A stretch of DNA of 64,000 nt from Paragorgia papillata (GCA_035771165.1 JAWNZC010000467.1:651001-715000), one strand, 5' to 3'; numbered from the stretch's first letter, positions 1 through 11,811 are shown. Notes: generated by a model from the letters alone, not told the origin. A program made the numbers and translations.

Positions 1-224
1 AACTCTTTCAAACGATCCCAGGCACTAGTACCGACTGGTGTTTTACTTCCTCTCTGCTTATACTTCCCTTTGTTGGTAGGGAGCTTTCGCTTACGTGCAA
101 TGGCTGCGCCAGCTGGAGTACTAAAAGTTGCACCAGCATTTTCTGCTACCACAATTGGATCTTCTTCTAAATTTTCGTCCTCTGATAAACTTGACGACTC
201 TGACAGCTCCTCTAATTCAGTCAT
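1..224 (-). CDS. N-terminus of a transposase-like (BED/hAT-style) protein, runs off the window
   Basis: An open frame starts with ATG at 224 on the minus strand and is still open at base 1, giving about 74 residues. The first 22 residues are acidic and serine-rich; a basic stretch (RKRKLP, then KGKYKQRG) follows, and the visible part ends in a SAWDRLKEF segment. Short acidic then basic leaders followed by such a WDR.KEF segment are common just before the BED-like zinc finger of cnidarian and fish hAT-type transposases. That is recalled family style, not a database match. The zinc finger and catalytic part would lie left of the window. It could instead be a domesticated gene. Confidence 0.45.
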   Translation of the reverse strand, partial: MTELEELSESSSLSEDENLEEDPIVVAENAGATFSTPAGAAIARKRKLPTNKGKYKQRGSKTPVGTSAWDRLKE

Positions 225-479
225 AATATATTAGCATTTATTTACATTTTTATAAGCCGCCATTTTGTTTTCAAGAGCACACAGGTAACCCTAGCAAGGG
301 GAAATAAGCAACATTACACTACACGGCATATTGCATACTAACGCTGTACTAATACAGGATGTGCACACTGCACAGGCTATATTTACATTGATTAATTTGA
401 TTTCCCAAATTATTTTATCAGAAATATATCGCAGAAAATGAAGTTTTAAAAATTTCACACTGTAAAGTTTTAATTCTAG

Positions 480-582
480 TAAAAGTTGCTCGGAAATTGC
501 TCAAAAAGGAAAAAGTTGCTTGAAGTTGCTCGAACCAAAAAAAGTTGCTCCAAAGGCAAAAAGTTGCTCAAAAGTTGCCGAG
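480..582. repeat. Short AGTTGCTC-type tandem repeat
   Basis: Units built on AAAAGTTGCTC recur about seven times with variable A-rich spacing just before the first copy of the 2.9-kb repeat. It looks like a degenerate minisatellite with no coding value. Confidence 0.6.
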
Positions 583-720
583 CACAATCGGGCCATGCCT
601 AATAACAATTATACCATGAGCTCGAGTCGTATAAGAGCTCATGGCCAAGGAGGCGCTTCGCCGAGTTCGCTACAAGTTCATATACGGCGAGAGCGAATTT
701 TTTTAATTATATCGGTATAT

Positions 721-1652
721 TTATTATATCAATATATTTATCATATCGGCAAACACCGCATATGACCCAACGATAAATGTTTTTATTCATGACAATATAT
801 AATGATCAATAAACTTGCGTCAGTCGACTTCCGCCAATGGCATGAACAAGCACTTCCGCCATGCATGTAAAAGCAAACACCTGAAATGTTTAAAAATATG
901 GAGGCAAAAAGTACAAAAAGAGATATTAAAACTGCATAACAAAGAATCATTGATTCACTTGAACTCCAAAGAACGTTGCCGTTGTGGAAATAGTGATGTT
1001 TGATGACATCATTTTTTGTTGCTGGATTAAACGACGGCTGCCGTACGGCGTACACTTTGTTTCCATTTGACTGGTCGGATTTATAACCACCAACAGCCTT
1101 GATATGACGAGTATTAACTAGGACTATAGAAAATACAGTTACAAAAGTTCTTCCTAAACAGTGGTTGGCAAGAGGGGAATTTAATCCTTCCCTTTAAATC
1201 ATCTGGCGAAACATATTGCTCAAACATATTATTGAAACATATATGTTCGTGATTCCGTCTAACTTTGAGCATGTTGACTTTTGAAAATGAGCATCACATC
1301 TTGGATTTAAATGCTGAAACGGTAATTCTATATTGTTGAAATTATTGACAAAACTTGAGTGTAGTTGGTACGTATTTTGAACAAATTTACCTTTTTTCAT
1401 GTATTCTTTTTGATATATTTTACTAAGTTGGGTGTTATTTGCCATTGAATATTGTCATTATCCATTTGGTGTTTTTAGGTATTCAGTTTAAGCAACTTTT
1501 GGATTTCTATCTTTTTTATTTGTAAAAAACAATCCGCCTTTTTTTTTCATTACTAATTGTATATGAGCTAGCTAATATCCATTAGAAGCAGGATGAATCA
1601 GATTGCAGAATAACTCATATACGGTGTTTGTCGATATATATATATATTGAAA
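721..1652. repeat. Inverted-repeat pair inside copy A (possible element ends)
   Basis: The arm at about 721-765 (ATATCAATATATTTATCATA followed by TCGGCAAACACCGCATATGA) reads as the approximate reverse complement of about 1612-1652 (TCATATACGGTGTTTGTCGA, then an AT tract). This suggests a ~0.93-kb TIR element inside the larger repeat; copy B has the same pair. No target duplication was resolved. Confidence 0.45.
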
Positions 1653-1675
1653 AATCTAAGATGTCTACAACAAAC

Positions 1676-2030
1676 ATATTTCACATGTGAAAGTACATAC
1701 ACCCAACATCTGGTCACATGTGAAAACGAACAATCACATGTGGGTCACATGTGACAATGAACACTCACATGTGGGTCACACGTGACAATAAACACTCACA
1801 TGTGGATCTCATGTGACAATGAACACTCACATGTGGAAGTGAACTTCTCACATGTGGTACCATGTGGATAACATGTGGGAGTGAACGTCTCACATGTGGA
1901 TCACATGCGGGAATGAACTCCTTACATACATGTGGATCACATGTGGGAATGAACTGCATACATGTGATCACATGTGAGTCACATGTAGTCACATGTGGGT
2001 CACATGTGGATCACATGTGATCCACGTGTG
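1676..2030. repeat. CACATGTG palindrome array, copy A
   Basis: The self-complementary octamer CACATGTG and one-base variants recur well over a dozen times in about 350 bp, separated by short GGTCA, GGATCA, AATGAACT-type spacers. Each octamer contains an E-box (CANNTG). Spacing is irregular and the spacers share sequence, so it is a degenerate minisatellite rather than a CRISPR-like array. Confidence 0.85.
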
Positions 2031-2492
2031 TAATTTTTATAAGGGGCATTACAGTATATTCAATGATCGCCAATACGGTTTCAATAAAACCCTTTTGGTC
2101 AATTATGAGTTTAACTTATATATATAGCAATTATTTATTATAAAGATTTATACCCTGTGCTGTTTTTAAGTTTTTGCTTTACTTCAATGGTGCTTCACTT
2201 TTTGTGCCTTTCCTTTGCTTTTGCTCAACCAAACCGTAAAGCAAGAAGCTAAATTGATTACACTGGTTTTATATGTGGACGTGGTGTTTTTGACTTTGCA
2301 TGCGCCTTTTATTGACATACTTTGCCAATTTTCTCGATTGGTTGTATTTTGAAATTTTCGACTGAATCGTTGACTGTTAAATACTAACCGACAATCCAAT
2401 TCTACTGAATTGTTTTTATTTCAGACTTTATTAAATTTTGGTTTTGGACTATTAAAAAAAGGCTTTCTAAAAAATTCTTTGTAAACCTCCTT

Positions 2493-2678
2493 TAACTCTT
2501 ACCTGTCAGAATCGGTCTCTGGTATTTTATTCTGGCTAACACCAGACGATTTTATTCACTCTTGGGAAGCCCTCGAACAGGAATGAGTTATAAATGATCT
2601 CTCTAACTTTTTCCTGTCCGAATCCGTCTTTAGTATTTTATGTTCCCTATGGGGGAGCCCTCGGACAGGAATGAGTTA
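2493..2678. repeat. Two small TAACTC...GAGTTA inverted-repeat elements, copy A
   Basis: Units 2493-2590 and 2604-2678 each begin TAACTYTTWCCTGTC and end in ACAGGAATGAGTTA, which are approximate inverted repeats. Internal text (GGTATTTTAT, GGGAAGCCCTCG) is shared, so this is a head-to-tail pair of sub-100-bp MITE-like units. Confidence 0.6.
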
Positions 2679-3002
2679 AACAAAATACCTTATACAACTG
2701 TAGTCATCCTAATAACACAATGCATCTCTGTGATTCTCAAAATAATTTTTTGTTTTTGCTGTGTTTCACTGAGAAATTTAAAGAGAACTGCTGACATTCT
2801 CCTTCAGACTCTCTCTTTTTCCAGCTAATTCTATATAATAATTCTAGGTTTGCTCATCTTGACAGTCTGATCATACTCTTCTTTCCATCCGTTTAGATGA
2901 CAGCAACTATACCAAGACCTGCATTTGAATGGGGGTGGGGGGTTAAAAAACTCACGTAAATATCTACGAAGGTTGTTGCATTTGTGCATTTGTGCATTTG
3001 TA

Positions 3003-3540
3003 GTTTGGCCTCTTTAATTATTGGTTAGGTGGTTAGATGGATTACTTATAGTTAGTTTGGGAGTTTGGTTAGTTGGTTATTGGTTAGTTAGTTAGGGAGT
3101 TTAGTTAGTTGGTGATTGGTTAGTTAGGGAGTTTAGTTAGTTGGTGATTGGTGTGTCTGTTGATTGGTTGGTTGGTTGATGGGTTGGTTAGTTAGAGAGT
3201 TGGTTCGTAAGTTGATGAGTTGGTTCGTAAGTTGATGAGTTGGTTAGTTGTTAAGTCGGTTAGCTGGTAATTTGGTGAGTTGGTGAGTTACTGAGTTGGT
3301 GAGTTCGTAATTTAGTGCGTTTGTGAGTTAGTAGTTAAGTTGGGAATTTTATGAGTTGGTTAGTTGGTTCATAATTTGACGATTTAGTGAGTTCGTAATT
3401 TGGTGAGTTGGTGCGTTGGCTAGTTTGTAATTTGGTGAGTTAGTGAGGTGGTGTGTTAGTGAGTTCGTAATTTGGTAATTTGGCAAGTTGGTAATTTGGT
3501 GAGTTGGTGAAGTGGTGCCTTGGTGAGTTGGTTGTAAATT
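3003..3540. repeat. GTTG/GTTA-rich degenerate satellite, copy A
   Basis: Over 500 bp of GTTGGTTAGTTAG and GTTGGTGAGTTG-like units of variable length. The minus-strand ORF here encodes only low-complexity T/N/H/Q text. It is not a TTAGGG telomere array. Confidence 0.8.
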
Positions 3541-4061
3541 ATCATTCTGATTTGCTGGTATTAGTAACTGCATCGTGAAACTAGAATATATAATCTTTCC
3601 TTTGTAAGGTTAACTAACTTACAATTAAGAGCAAATAACAGCATATTAAATCAAGCTAATGAAAACAAAAACACGTTTCTCTCTCCCGAAGGACCTTCGC
3701 TCGAAGCGTTAGACTCCTACTTTCTCTGTTTCGGCAGTATATCTTACCTTTCTATATTTCGATTGTTGTTTCTACACTGCCTACGCAGCACGCTACTTTT
3801 ATTTCACTAATGAAAACAAAACTGGAAATTGCGTCAAAAACGGAATTTGTAAATTAATAAAATATTGATTTATTTAACGATATGAATAACATATTTGGAA
3901 ATAGTAAACAAATTTTCAAAGTTTTTTTGTTAAATAATGTGACACGCTTTGTATATCCTTCACTAAAAGGAACTTAGAAAAACAAGGCTATTCTATGTTA
4001 ATATAAGCTTCTAAAAGCATATAAAATACACTGCACATTCAAGATAATTTTAAAATCTTAC

Positions 4062-4133
4062 AGTATCTCCAACGACCGTAGTTCGTCGAACGCTCCGGGT
4101 TTAATTTCCTGAATTTTATTATTCTGAAGAGAT
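4062..4133 (-). CDS. LRR exon 6 of the CUB-LRR gene (last visible exon)
   Basis: A 72-nt exon with acceptor TTTTTCAG and donor GTAAGA, entered and left in phase 2. It encodes one leucine-rich repeat: NNKIQEIKPGAF then a DELRSLEIL end. The N-x-I..I..G.F..L..L pattern fits the LRR consensus. It lies in the 0.76-kb gap between the two 2.9-kb repeats. The gene continues left because it ends in an open phase-2 splice donor; no further LRR exon was found between here and base 1. Confidence 0.85.
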
Positions 4134-5382
4134 CTGAAAAATAGAAACATTGCACGATTATTCAAAAACAATAAGCATTGCTTTGGAGCAATTAAATCAA
4201 GTGATCCCATAGAAATTTATTGAGAACAGCAAGAATATGTTAAGTGTGTTTAAACACACACACTAAACATTTATGTAATTTTTTTAATTGTTTAATTATG
4301 TAATAACAATTATACCATGAGCTCGAGTCGTATAAGAGCTCATGGCCAAGGAGGCGCTTCGCCGAGTTCGCTACAAGTTCATATACGGCGAGAGCGAATT
4401 TTTTTAATTATATCGGTATATTTATTATATCAATATATTTATCATATCGGCAAACACCGCATATGACCCAACGATAAATGTTTTTATTCATGACAATATA
4501 TAATGATCAATAAACTTGCGTCAGTCGACTTCCGCCAATGGCATGAACAAGCACTTCCGCCATGCATGTAAAAGCAAACACCTGAAATGTTTAAAAATAT
4601 GGAGGCAAAAAGTACAAAAAGAGATATTAAAACTGCATAACAAAGAATCATTGATTCACTTGAACTCCAAAGAACGTTGCCGTTGTGGAAATAGTGATGT
4701 TTGATGACATCATTTTTTGTTGCTGGATTAAACGACGGCTGCCGTACGGCGTACACTTTGTTTCCATTTGACTGGTCGGATTTATAACCACCAACAGCCT
4801 TGATATGACGAGTATTAACTAGGACTATAGAAAATACAGTTACAAAAGTTCTTCCTAAACAGTGGTTGGCAAGAGGGGAATTTAATCCTTCCCTTTAAGA
4901 CATCTGGCGAAACATATTGCTCAAACATATTATTGAAACATTTATGTTCGTGATTCCGTCTAACTTTGAGCATGTTACGTTGGCTTTTGAAAATGAGCAT
5001 CACAACTTGGATTTAAATGGTGAAACGGTAATTCTATATTGTTGAAATTATTGACAAAACTTGAGTGTAGTTGGTACGTATTTTGAACAAATGTACATTT
5101 TTTCATGTATTCTTTTTGATATATTTTACTAAGTTGGGTGTTATTTGCCATTGAATATTGTCATTATCCATTTGGTGTTTTTAGGTATTCAGTTTAAGCA
5201 ACTTTTGGATTTCTATCTTTTTTATTTGTAGAAAACAATCCGCCATTTTTTTTTCATTACTAATTGTATATGAGCTAGCTAATATACCATTAGAAGCAGG
5301 ACGAATAAGATTGCAGAATAGCTCATATACGGTGTTTGTCGATATATATATATTGAAAAATCTAAGATGTCAACAAATATAT

Positions 5383-5762
5383 TTCACATGTGAAAGTACA
5401 TACACCCAACATATGGTCACATGTAAAAATGAACACTCACCTGTGGGTCACATGTGACAATGAACACTCACATGTGGGTCACACGTGACAATAAACACTC
5501 ACATGTGGATCTCATGTGACAATGAACACTCACATGTGGGTCACATGTGGAAATGAACTTCTCACATGTGGTACCATGTGGATAACATGTGGGAATGAAC
5601 GTCTCACATGTGGTCACATGTGGATTACATGTGCGAATGAACTCCTTACATACATGTGGATCACATGTGGGAATGAACTCCATACATGTGATCACATGTG
5701 AGTCACAAGTAGTGACATGTAGTCACATGTGGGTCACATGTGGATCACATGTGATCCACGTG
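5383..5762. repeat. CACATGTG palindrome array, copy B
   Basis: Counterpart of the array at 1676-2030. The same octamer and spacers appear with a few extra or changed units, showing the array has changed copy by copy since duplication. Confidence 0.85.
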
Positions 5763-6233
5763 TGTAATTTTTATAAGGGGCATTACAGTATATTCAATGA
5801 TCGCCAATACGGTTTCAATAAAACCCTTTTGGTCAATTATGAGTTTAACTTATATAGCAATTATTTATTATAAAGTGTTATACCCTGTGCTGTTTTTAAG
5901 TTTTTGCTTCACTTCAATGATGCTTCACTTTTTATGCCGTTCCTTTGCTTTTGCTCAACCAAACCATAAACGGCAAGAAGCTAAATTTATTACACTGGCT
6001 TTATATGTGGACGTGGTGTTTTTCGCTTTGCATGCACTTTTTATTGACATACTTTGCCAATTTTCTCGATTGGCTGTATTTTTAAATTTTCGACTGAATC
6101 GCTGACTGTTTAATACTAACCGGCAATCCAATTCTACTGAATTGTTTTTATTTCTGACTTTATTAAATTTTGGTTTCGGACTATTAAAAAAAGGCTTTCT
6201 AAAAATTCTTTGTAAACCTCCTTTAACTCTTAC

Positions 6234-6408
6234 CTGTCAGAATCGGTCTCTGGTATTTTATTCTGGCTAACACCAGACGATTTTATTCACTCTTGGGAAG
6301 CCCTGAACAGGAATGAGTTATAAACTATCTTTCTAACTCTTTCCTGTCCGAAATAGTATTTGGTATTTTATGTTACCTATGGGGGAGCCCTCGGACAAGA
6401 ATGAGTTA
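6234..6408. repeat. Two small TAACTC...GAGTTA inverted-repeat elements, copy B
   Basis: Units 6234-6320 and 6334-6408 match those at 2493-2678 in order and orientation. Confidence 0.6.
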
Positions 6409-6744
6409 AACAAAACACCTTATACAACTGTAGTCATCCTAATAACACCATGCATCTCTGTGATTCTCAAAATTATTTTTTGTTTTGGCTGTGTTTCACT
6501 GAGAAATTTAAAGAGAACTGCTGACATTCTCCTTCAGACTCTCTTTTTTCCCCCAGCTAATTCTATATAATAATTCTATGTTTGCTCATCTTGACAGTCT
6601 GATCATACTCTTTAATTTCTATCTGTTTAGATGACTGCAACTATACCAAGACCTGCATTTCAATTGGGGGTGGGGGGTGGGGTGCTAAAAAACTCGCATA
6701 AAACTCTGCGAAGGTTGTTGCCTTTGTGCATTTGTAGTTTGGCC

Positions 6745-7195
6745 TCTTTAATTATTGGTTAGGTGGTTAGTGGGTTACTTAGTTAGTTTGGGAGTTTGGT
6801 TAGTTGGTGATTGGTTAGTTAGGGAGTTTTTTGGTGTTGGTTGGTTTGTGATTGGTTGGTTGATGGGTTGGTTAGTTAGGGTTGGTTAGTAAGTTGACGA
6901 GTTGGTTAGTTTGGTCGGTTAGCTGGTAATTTGGTGAGTTGGTGAGTTACTGAGTTTTTATTTAGTGCGTTTGTGAGTTAGTAAGTTGGGAATTTTAGTT
7001 GGTTAGTTAATTTTAATTTGAGTTTGGTAATTTGGTGATTTTTGTGGTGCATTGGTGAGTTGGTGCGTTGGCTAGTTGGTAATTTGGTGCCTTGGTGAGT
7101 TGGTGCGTTGCCTAGTTGGTAATGGAGTTAGTTAGTGATTTAATTTTGGTGGTGAGTTGGTGATATTGGTGAATGGTGAGTTGGTTGAGTTGATA
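6745..7195. repeat. GTTG/GTTA-rich degenerate satellite, copy B
   Basis: Same sequence style as 3003-3540 but shorter and with several internal deletions. Confidence 0.75.
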
Positions 7196-7439
7196 ATAGC
7201 CATAAATATCAAGATGAACACATAAATTATGACAATTTGCAACACACAAAATTATAATTTTATAAATAAGAAATCATATGATTTTGCTTGAGCAATTAAA
7301 GATTTACACCACTAGTGAAATTTGAAAATTTATCCAAATTGCACTCGCTAACGGTTTATTGAACTTTGGCTCAATTTTCAAAGAGCTCTCTTAGTGTAAA
7401 TCCGTAATTTTACTCGCTAGCATATGATTATACTCATTA

Positions 7440-7800
7440 TGATTATATGTGCATCCATACGTCATTCCGTCCGGCCGTCCTCTATCCATGCAAGTATGCA
7501 TGCGTGCAAGCATGAATGAGAGAATGCATTCATCTATCAATGGGCTATCAATCTATCTATCCAACGCGCAACTCATCCATCCATCCATCTATCTATTCAT
7601 TCATCATTATTTCATCTCGCAACGGACCAATTGGCCGACTTAACCTTCTCCCTTCTACTATTTTAACCAACTACCATCCACCCAAGCGTCATCCCAACAA
7701 ACCATCTAGCTACCCACCCACCCAAACAACAATCTACACATTAATCCACTCACCTACCTAACTATCCATGCATGTATACATCCATCCATCTATCTGCCCA
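7440..7800. repeat. CATC/TATC-rich simple-sequence tract
   Basis: Interrupted runs of CATC, TATC and CATG tetranucleotides. Plus-strand ORFs over it give low-complexity S/I/H/P text and are not genes. Confidence 0.7.
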
Positions 7801-7843
7801 CCTACTCAAAATACTAGTATTTTAAAAATATATTCCTATTCCA

Positions 7844-8180
7844 CGATCGCTCAAAAATGAACTTGGCGATCGCACCGATTGTAGCGATCATATGGAAACC
7901 ATGCACTGAAACCACTATGGAAACGATGATATTGCAATCTCAGCGATCGTGGCGATCGTTGCGTTTGATATGGAAACGGTGATATTGCAATCTCAGCGAT
8001 CTTGGCGATCAGTATGCATCCCAGCGGACCATTAAAACAATGGCCGCGGTCAACCATGGCCGCCTTAGCGATCATATGGAAACAGCGACAGGATTGTTGA
8101 TCGTTGCGATCGTCGAGTTAATTTTTGAGCGATCGCGGAGATCGTGGCGATCGTAGCGATTATAAGGAAACCAGGCTTAA
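7844..8180. mobile_element. GCGATCG-rich palindromic MITE-like element
   Basis: The left end CGATCGCTCAAAAATGAACT (7844-7863) is a near-perfect inverted copy of AGTTAATTTTTGAGCGATCG (8116-8135). Between and beyond them, GCGATCG, GTAGCGATCATATGGAAACC and AATCTCAGCGAT motifs repeat in both orientations. Related GATCGC/TTTCCATAT text recurs near 63640-63920, so it is a dispersed family. No ORF. Confidence 0.65.
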
Positions 8181-8500
8181 AAATACCAAAAACTTACAAA
8201 ACTTTAAGAGCACGCAGTCCGCTGAAAACTTTACTATCTATTTCCAACAAACGGTTTGAATCAAGATATCTAAAAAAAAAAGGATAATTTTCAAAGAAAC
8301 AATGAAAAAAATGTTTCATGTCATCTAAAAACATTTTTTAATGCAAAGTTAGAACATTTTTGCACTTAATATACAATTTCAAGACGTAAAATCATTCCTA
8401 AGATTGCATTTCAAATGAGAAGTAAGTTTTTAAGAAAATAATATACAAGGTTACACGTTACAGTTGAAAATTGTTAAATGTATTGTCATAAAGAACTCAC

Positions 8501-8572
8501 AAGTATTGAAGATTTTTAAGATTCACGAACACGTTGTTTTGAAGAGCTTTGAATCGATTAAGACGTAGACTC
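8501..8572 (-). CDS. LRR exon 5 of the CUB-LRR gene
   Basis: A 72-nt exon, acceptor TGTTTTAG, donor GTGAGT, phase 2 at both ends. It encodes SLRLNRFKALQNNVF then VNLKNLQYL, a regular LRR with the asparagine ladder position and conserved phenylalanine. Confidence 0.85.
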
Positions 8573-9609
8573 CTAAAACAATTCAAAATCAAGGTACATT
8601 TAACGAGGTAGATTTATAATTTACAAATTAATAATTATTATATGTCATAATAAACATTATTTCTTGCAGATATATTTTTAATTTCTATAATTAATTTTAT
8701 ATAAAAACATAAGCTGCCAAAATCTCGTAATGATGCTCGGAACAAAAACATAATTACTCGACGAATGACGTAAATTGTTCAATAATGAAAAACAATTATA
8801 GAACAATTAACGTTTCAACCGAAGGACTTTAGAATAAATGATAAAATATATAGGAAAGACTATTATATGAAATATGTTATATGAAGATGAAACCATTGAT
8901 TGTTACTAAAAATTAATTCCCTAAACCTACGACAGAAGTAGTTGCGTTTCAGTAAAAATAAGGAAGGTTTGCTTTCTACGAATTAGGTGATCAGTTGCCC
9001 ATCGGTATTTGGCTACTGCGGACGTTTGACGTGACCTTTTGAGCAACAACCAAGATGTTCCGTAATATTTCGGCCGCCTTCTTTGAAGCATACTTTGAAG
9101 CATATACATACTGAAGTTTTTTTCTCGGTTTCTGTTTCGTCCTTGTATGTGAAAAGTTGTTGGTAGAGTTTTCTCGTAGTGATGAAAAAGTCTTATTTGA
9201 TGCTTGTGAGAGAATTCTTTCCAGACAGAGAGATACAGCGTCAAGTAAAGAAATTGAACGGATTCTTTAAGTTTTTGTTTACATGAGCGTACGGACAAGG
9301 GGGAGGGGGGCTGAAACCCCCCAGTTGTTCGAGAAAATAAGTCAAGTCGGGCAACAGCGACCTCAGACTCGGGCAACTGGCTTATTTCATTCTAGCCCGC
9401 TATTAATGGGTTATAGTTATAGTTATAAACCAATCATAAAGCCATAGGAACAGATTTGTAGATTTATAGTATGTTTAGTACGCCATATTGTGCAAGTAGT
9501 GTTATATGGACTATTGTGCATGATGGTTAGATTGTATTTTATATGATATAAAAAGTCGGCACGTTTTGTTTCAGTCGCACAAATTTTTGGCGCCCTCCCA
9601 CCACTAGCT
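8573..9609. other. Intronic stretch, nothing firmly recognised
   Basis: AT-rich DNA inside the CUB-LRR gene. A 149-codon minus-strand ORF (8927-9376) is open, but I recognise no domain; near 9300 it covers a GGGGGCTGAAACCCCCC hairpin of the kind seen in transposons, so I do not call it a gene. Confidence 0.5.
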
Positions 9610-10856
9610 AGTCCAGTCCCAGACCCACTTTCCCCCCGCGGAGAAAAGAGGGTCCAGTCTTTTTTGCATGCGCATGCGTCAGCTATGTCTAATCAACGGC
9701 CACCACCATGTTTTTCAAGAGGTCGCCAGGTTGCTAAACTGTGTTTACGAAATCGACGAGTCTTGATAAAAAACTTGAGACGGCGAAGACGGCTTCGATG
9801 TTGGTGCCCTCGTAGATGAAAGATTTTGATCAGTTTTCGGTTTCATTTAAGAATAAAGTAAAATATGCCATGGAATTATGGAAATAAAATTTTGTGACAA
9901 AGTGTGAGCAACTGCAACTGCAGGCGATATATCATCAGACACAAGGTATAAAAGAATGTCTTCGTTCATTTGACAACTGGTTTCACAAAATCCCCGGAGT
10001 TTGTGTTGCTGCTGCTATAGCTCCGGCTATAGGCTTCAGCTATTCTGGTTTGCGAACTGCGAGTCAAGTCTGTGTCTCTGAACAGAAAATCCAAAATATT
10101 ATATAAAATACAAAGGACAAGACGTTCCATCTTTTATGTTTTGGGACTTGTAAGTGTTGTCAAAGTAGCTTAATTAGCTATATTTTTTTGATAAATGATA
10201 ACTATATATTCTTGAAATCATGTTGATAAAATAGTTTCACTATTGCTCGGTTTCGAACGAGACGAAAGCCTATATTTCGCTATCTAAAATCTGTGCAGTT
10301 CACTGTCTTGAATATAAGAAGTTTTTCCATGCAATAAATTGTACTATAAATGCGAGTATCGGGAGTCGCGAATTCTCTGTTTGTACACACTGCACAGTCA
10401 CTGCTTCCTACAAAGTACGCAAGAGTCCCAAGCGTACCTTCATTTACTCGTATTCAGTTCCGATCATATAGTGTTGTGATCACAGATCACAAATTGAAAA
10501 TTTCGTTTTCCATCAGCTATGAATCTTTATGAATGCGTGTAATTTGGTTTGTCTGGGTTGACTTCGTTTTCGTCGCAAGTCAAACGTGTAATATGTTTGA
10601 AAACGTCGTTTGTTTCAGCAACAAAGCAGCTGGTGTATAATCGCCGTAATTCACAAATACGACGTTGTCCGTGAACGCCACATCCTCGCCTATTTGCTTT
10701 GTTTTATACATTTAGTAAGCGCTGGGTGATAGATGTCAAGGGTTTTCCCAGCGGCGTACGTGAATGCGTGAGATTGGACATAGCTGACGCATGCGCATGC
10801 AAAAAAGACTGGACCCCCTTTTCTCCGCGGGGGGAAAGTGGGTCTGGAACTGAACT
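9610..10856. mobile_element. Non-autonomous element with ~80-bp terminal inverted repeats
   Basis: Left arm 9610-9689 and right arm 10777-10856 are inverted copies over about 80 bp with few mismatches. Both contain AGACCCACTTTCCCCCCGCG and GCATGCGCATGCGTCAGC. The ~1.1-kb interior has only short ORFs and no transposase motif I recognise. No target-site duplication could be fixed, so the superfamily is open. It sits in an intron of the CUB-LRR gene. Confidence 0.8.
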
Positions 10857-11724
10857 ATCCCACCCGCTACAAATTTGTGCACGTACGCCAATGGTTGTTT
10901 GGCACTTGGCAGACCTGTGTTGTGGTTGTTCGATGTTCTTTGATAGATGTCTCTTTCAAGACAGTTTGTACGTGAGGCACTTCTTGATGTACTTCAAGTG
11001 GTCTTGGTCGCAGATGAAGTGGACGCGTTGTATAAAGCCCGTATAAATGGTGACAACAGAAAGAGCAGTTTGGTCGTTAAATTCGGTTTTTGTGTGCATG
11101 ATATATAAAATTATGAGGACTTTTGGTAAGGTTTATCTGCCTTAAACTTCACTAGAAACGTCAGATAACACACTTCCCAGACGGCATAATTAATAAACGT
11201 GGTAAGAACACCAACTGCAACACTAACACTACACTTTAATAAGAAGTATGTTGCCGATATTGTCTGTCCTTTGTATTTAATAATTAAGAAATACCAAATG
11301 GTTTTCAATGCAGGATACTGTGATCCAAACACGCGGGAAGTTGCGAGATTGGAGAAAAGCGTAAAAAAACACGAGCCGATATTCTTTTATAAAATAACAA
11401 CACAGAAATAACGGTTGAATTTATTTTTAAAAAATTGATGAATAGTGCAATTCTCCCAAAAAGTATGAACCACCAATCAAAGAAGGAAATATCAGTGGAC
11501 CCGCAACATTGCTCACGATCAAGTTTCGAACTGTCAAATACTAAGCGTGGCGAGAAAAAAGAGTAGGATTTACAACGTTTTCAGTAACAGTATATTAACA
11601 GGAATACAGTATTTAATTCATTGTTTTAGATTAAAATTGACAATTACGTTTCCGATCGAACAACTTTTGAATAGAAAGCCAAAGTTTGGAAAATCTTCGA
11701 TCTGAAGCTTGGAAGACTGCGAAG

Positions 11725-11725
11725 C

Positions 11726-11811
<86 letters not shown>

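Larger units (their letters stand above)
600..3540. repeat. Copy A of a ~2.9-kb duplicated segment
   Basis: Bases 600-1197 are identical by eye to 4301-4898, and similarity continues with substitutions and indels to about 3540 (partner about 7195). The constant offset is 3701 bp in the first part. In order it holds a GAGCTC-bounded palindrome, an inverted-repeat pair, a CACATGTG array, two small TAACTC elements and a GTTG-rich tract. No transposase is recognisable, so it may be a non-autonomous element or a composite of several. The 62- to 90-codon ORFs it carries recur only because the DNA is duplicated. Confidence 0.85.
4301..7195. repeat. Copy B of the ~2.9-kb duplicated segment
   Basis: Same orientation and internal order as copy A (palindrome, inverted-repeat pair, CACATGTG array, TAACTC units, GTTG-rich tract). 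The first ~600 bp are identical to copy A; the rest has substitutions and small indels, with the GTTG tract the most changed. Sequence beyond about 7195 is unrelated to that following copy A, so this is not a simple 3.7-kb tandem duplication. Confidence 0.85.

Noticed and set aside
783..1055. 90-codon ORF repeated identically at 4484-4756
   Set aside because: It lies in the identical part of the two DNA copies, overlaps another ORF on the opposite strand and has no recognisable domain; identity reflects recent DNA duplication, not protein constraint.
1676..2030. CRISPR-like array
   Set aside because: Eukaryotic context, irregular spacing, spacers that are themselves repetitive and no cas genes.
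3003..3540. Interstitial telomere repeat
   Set aside because: GTTAG strings occur but no regular TTAGGG units.
8927..9376. 149-codon minus-strand ORF as a gene
   Set aside because: No domain, no splice context, and its first part covers a G/C hairpin typical of repeats.
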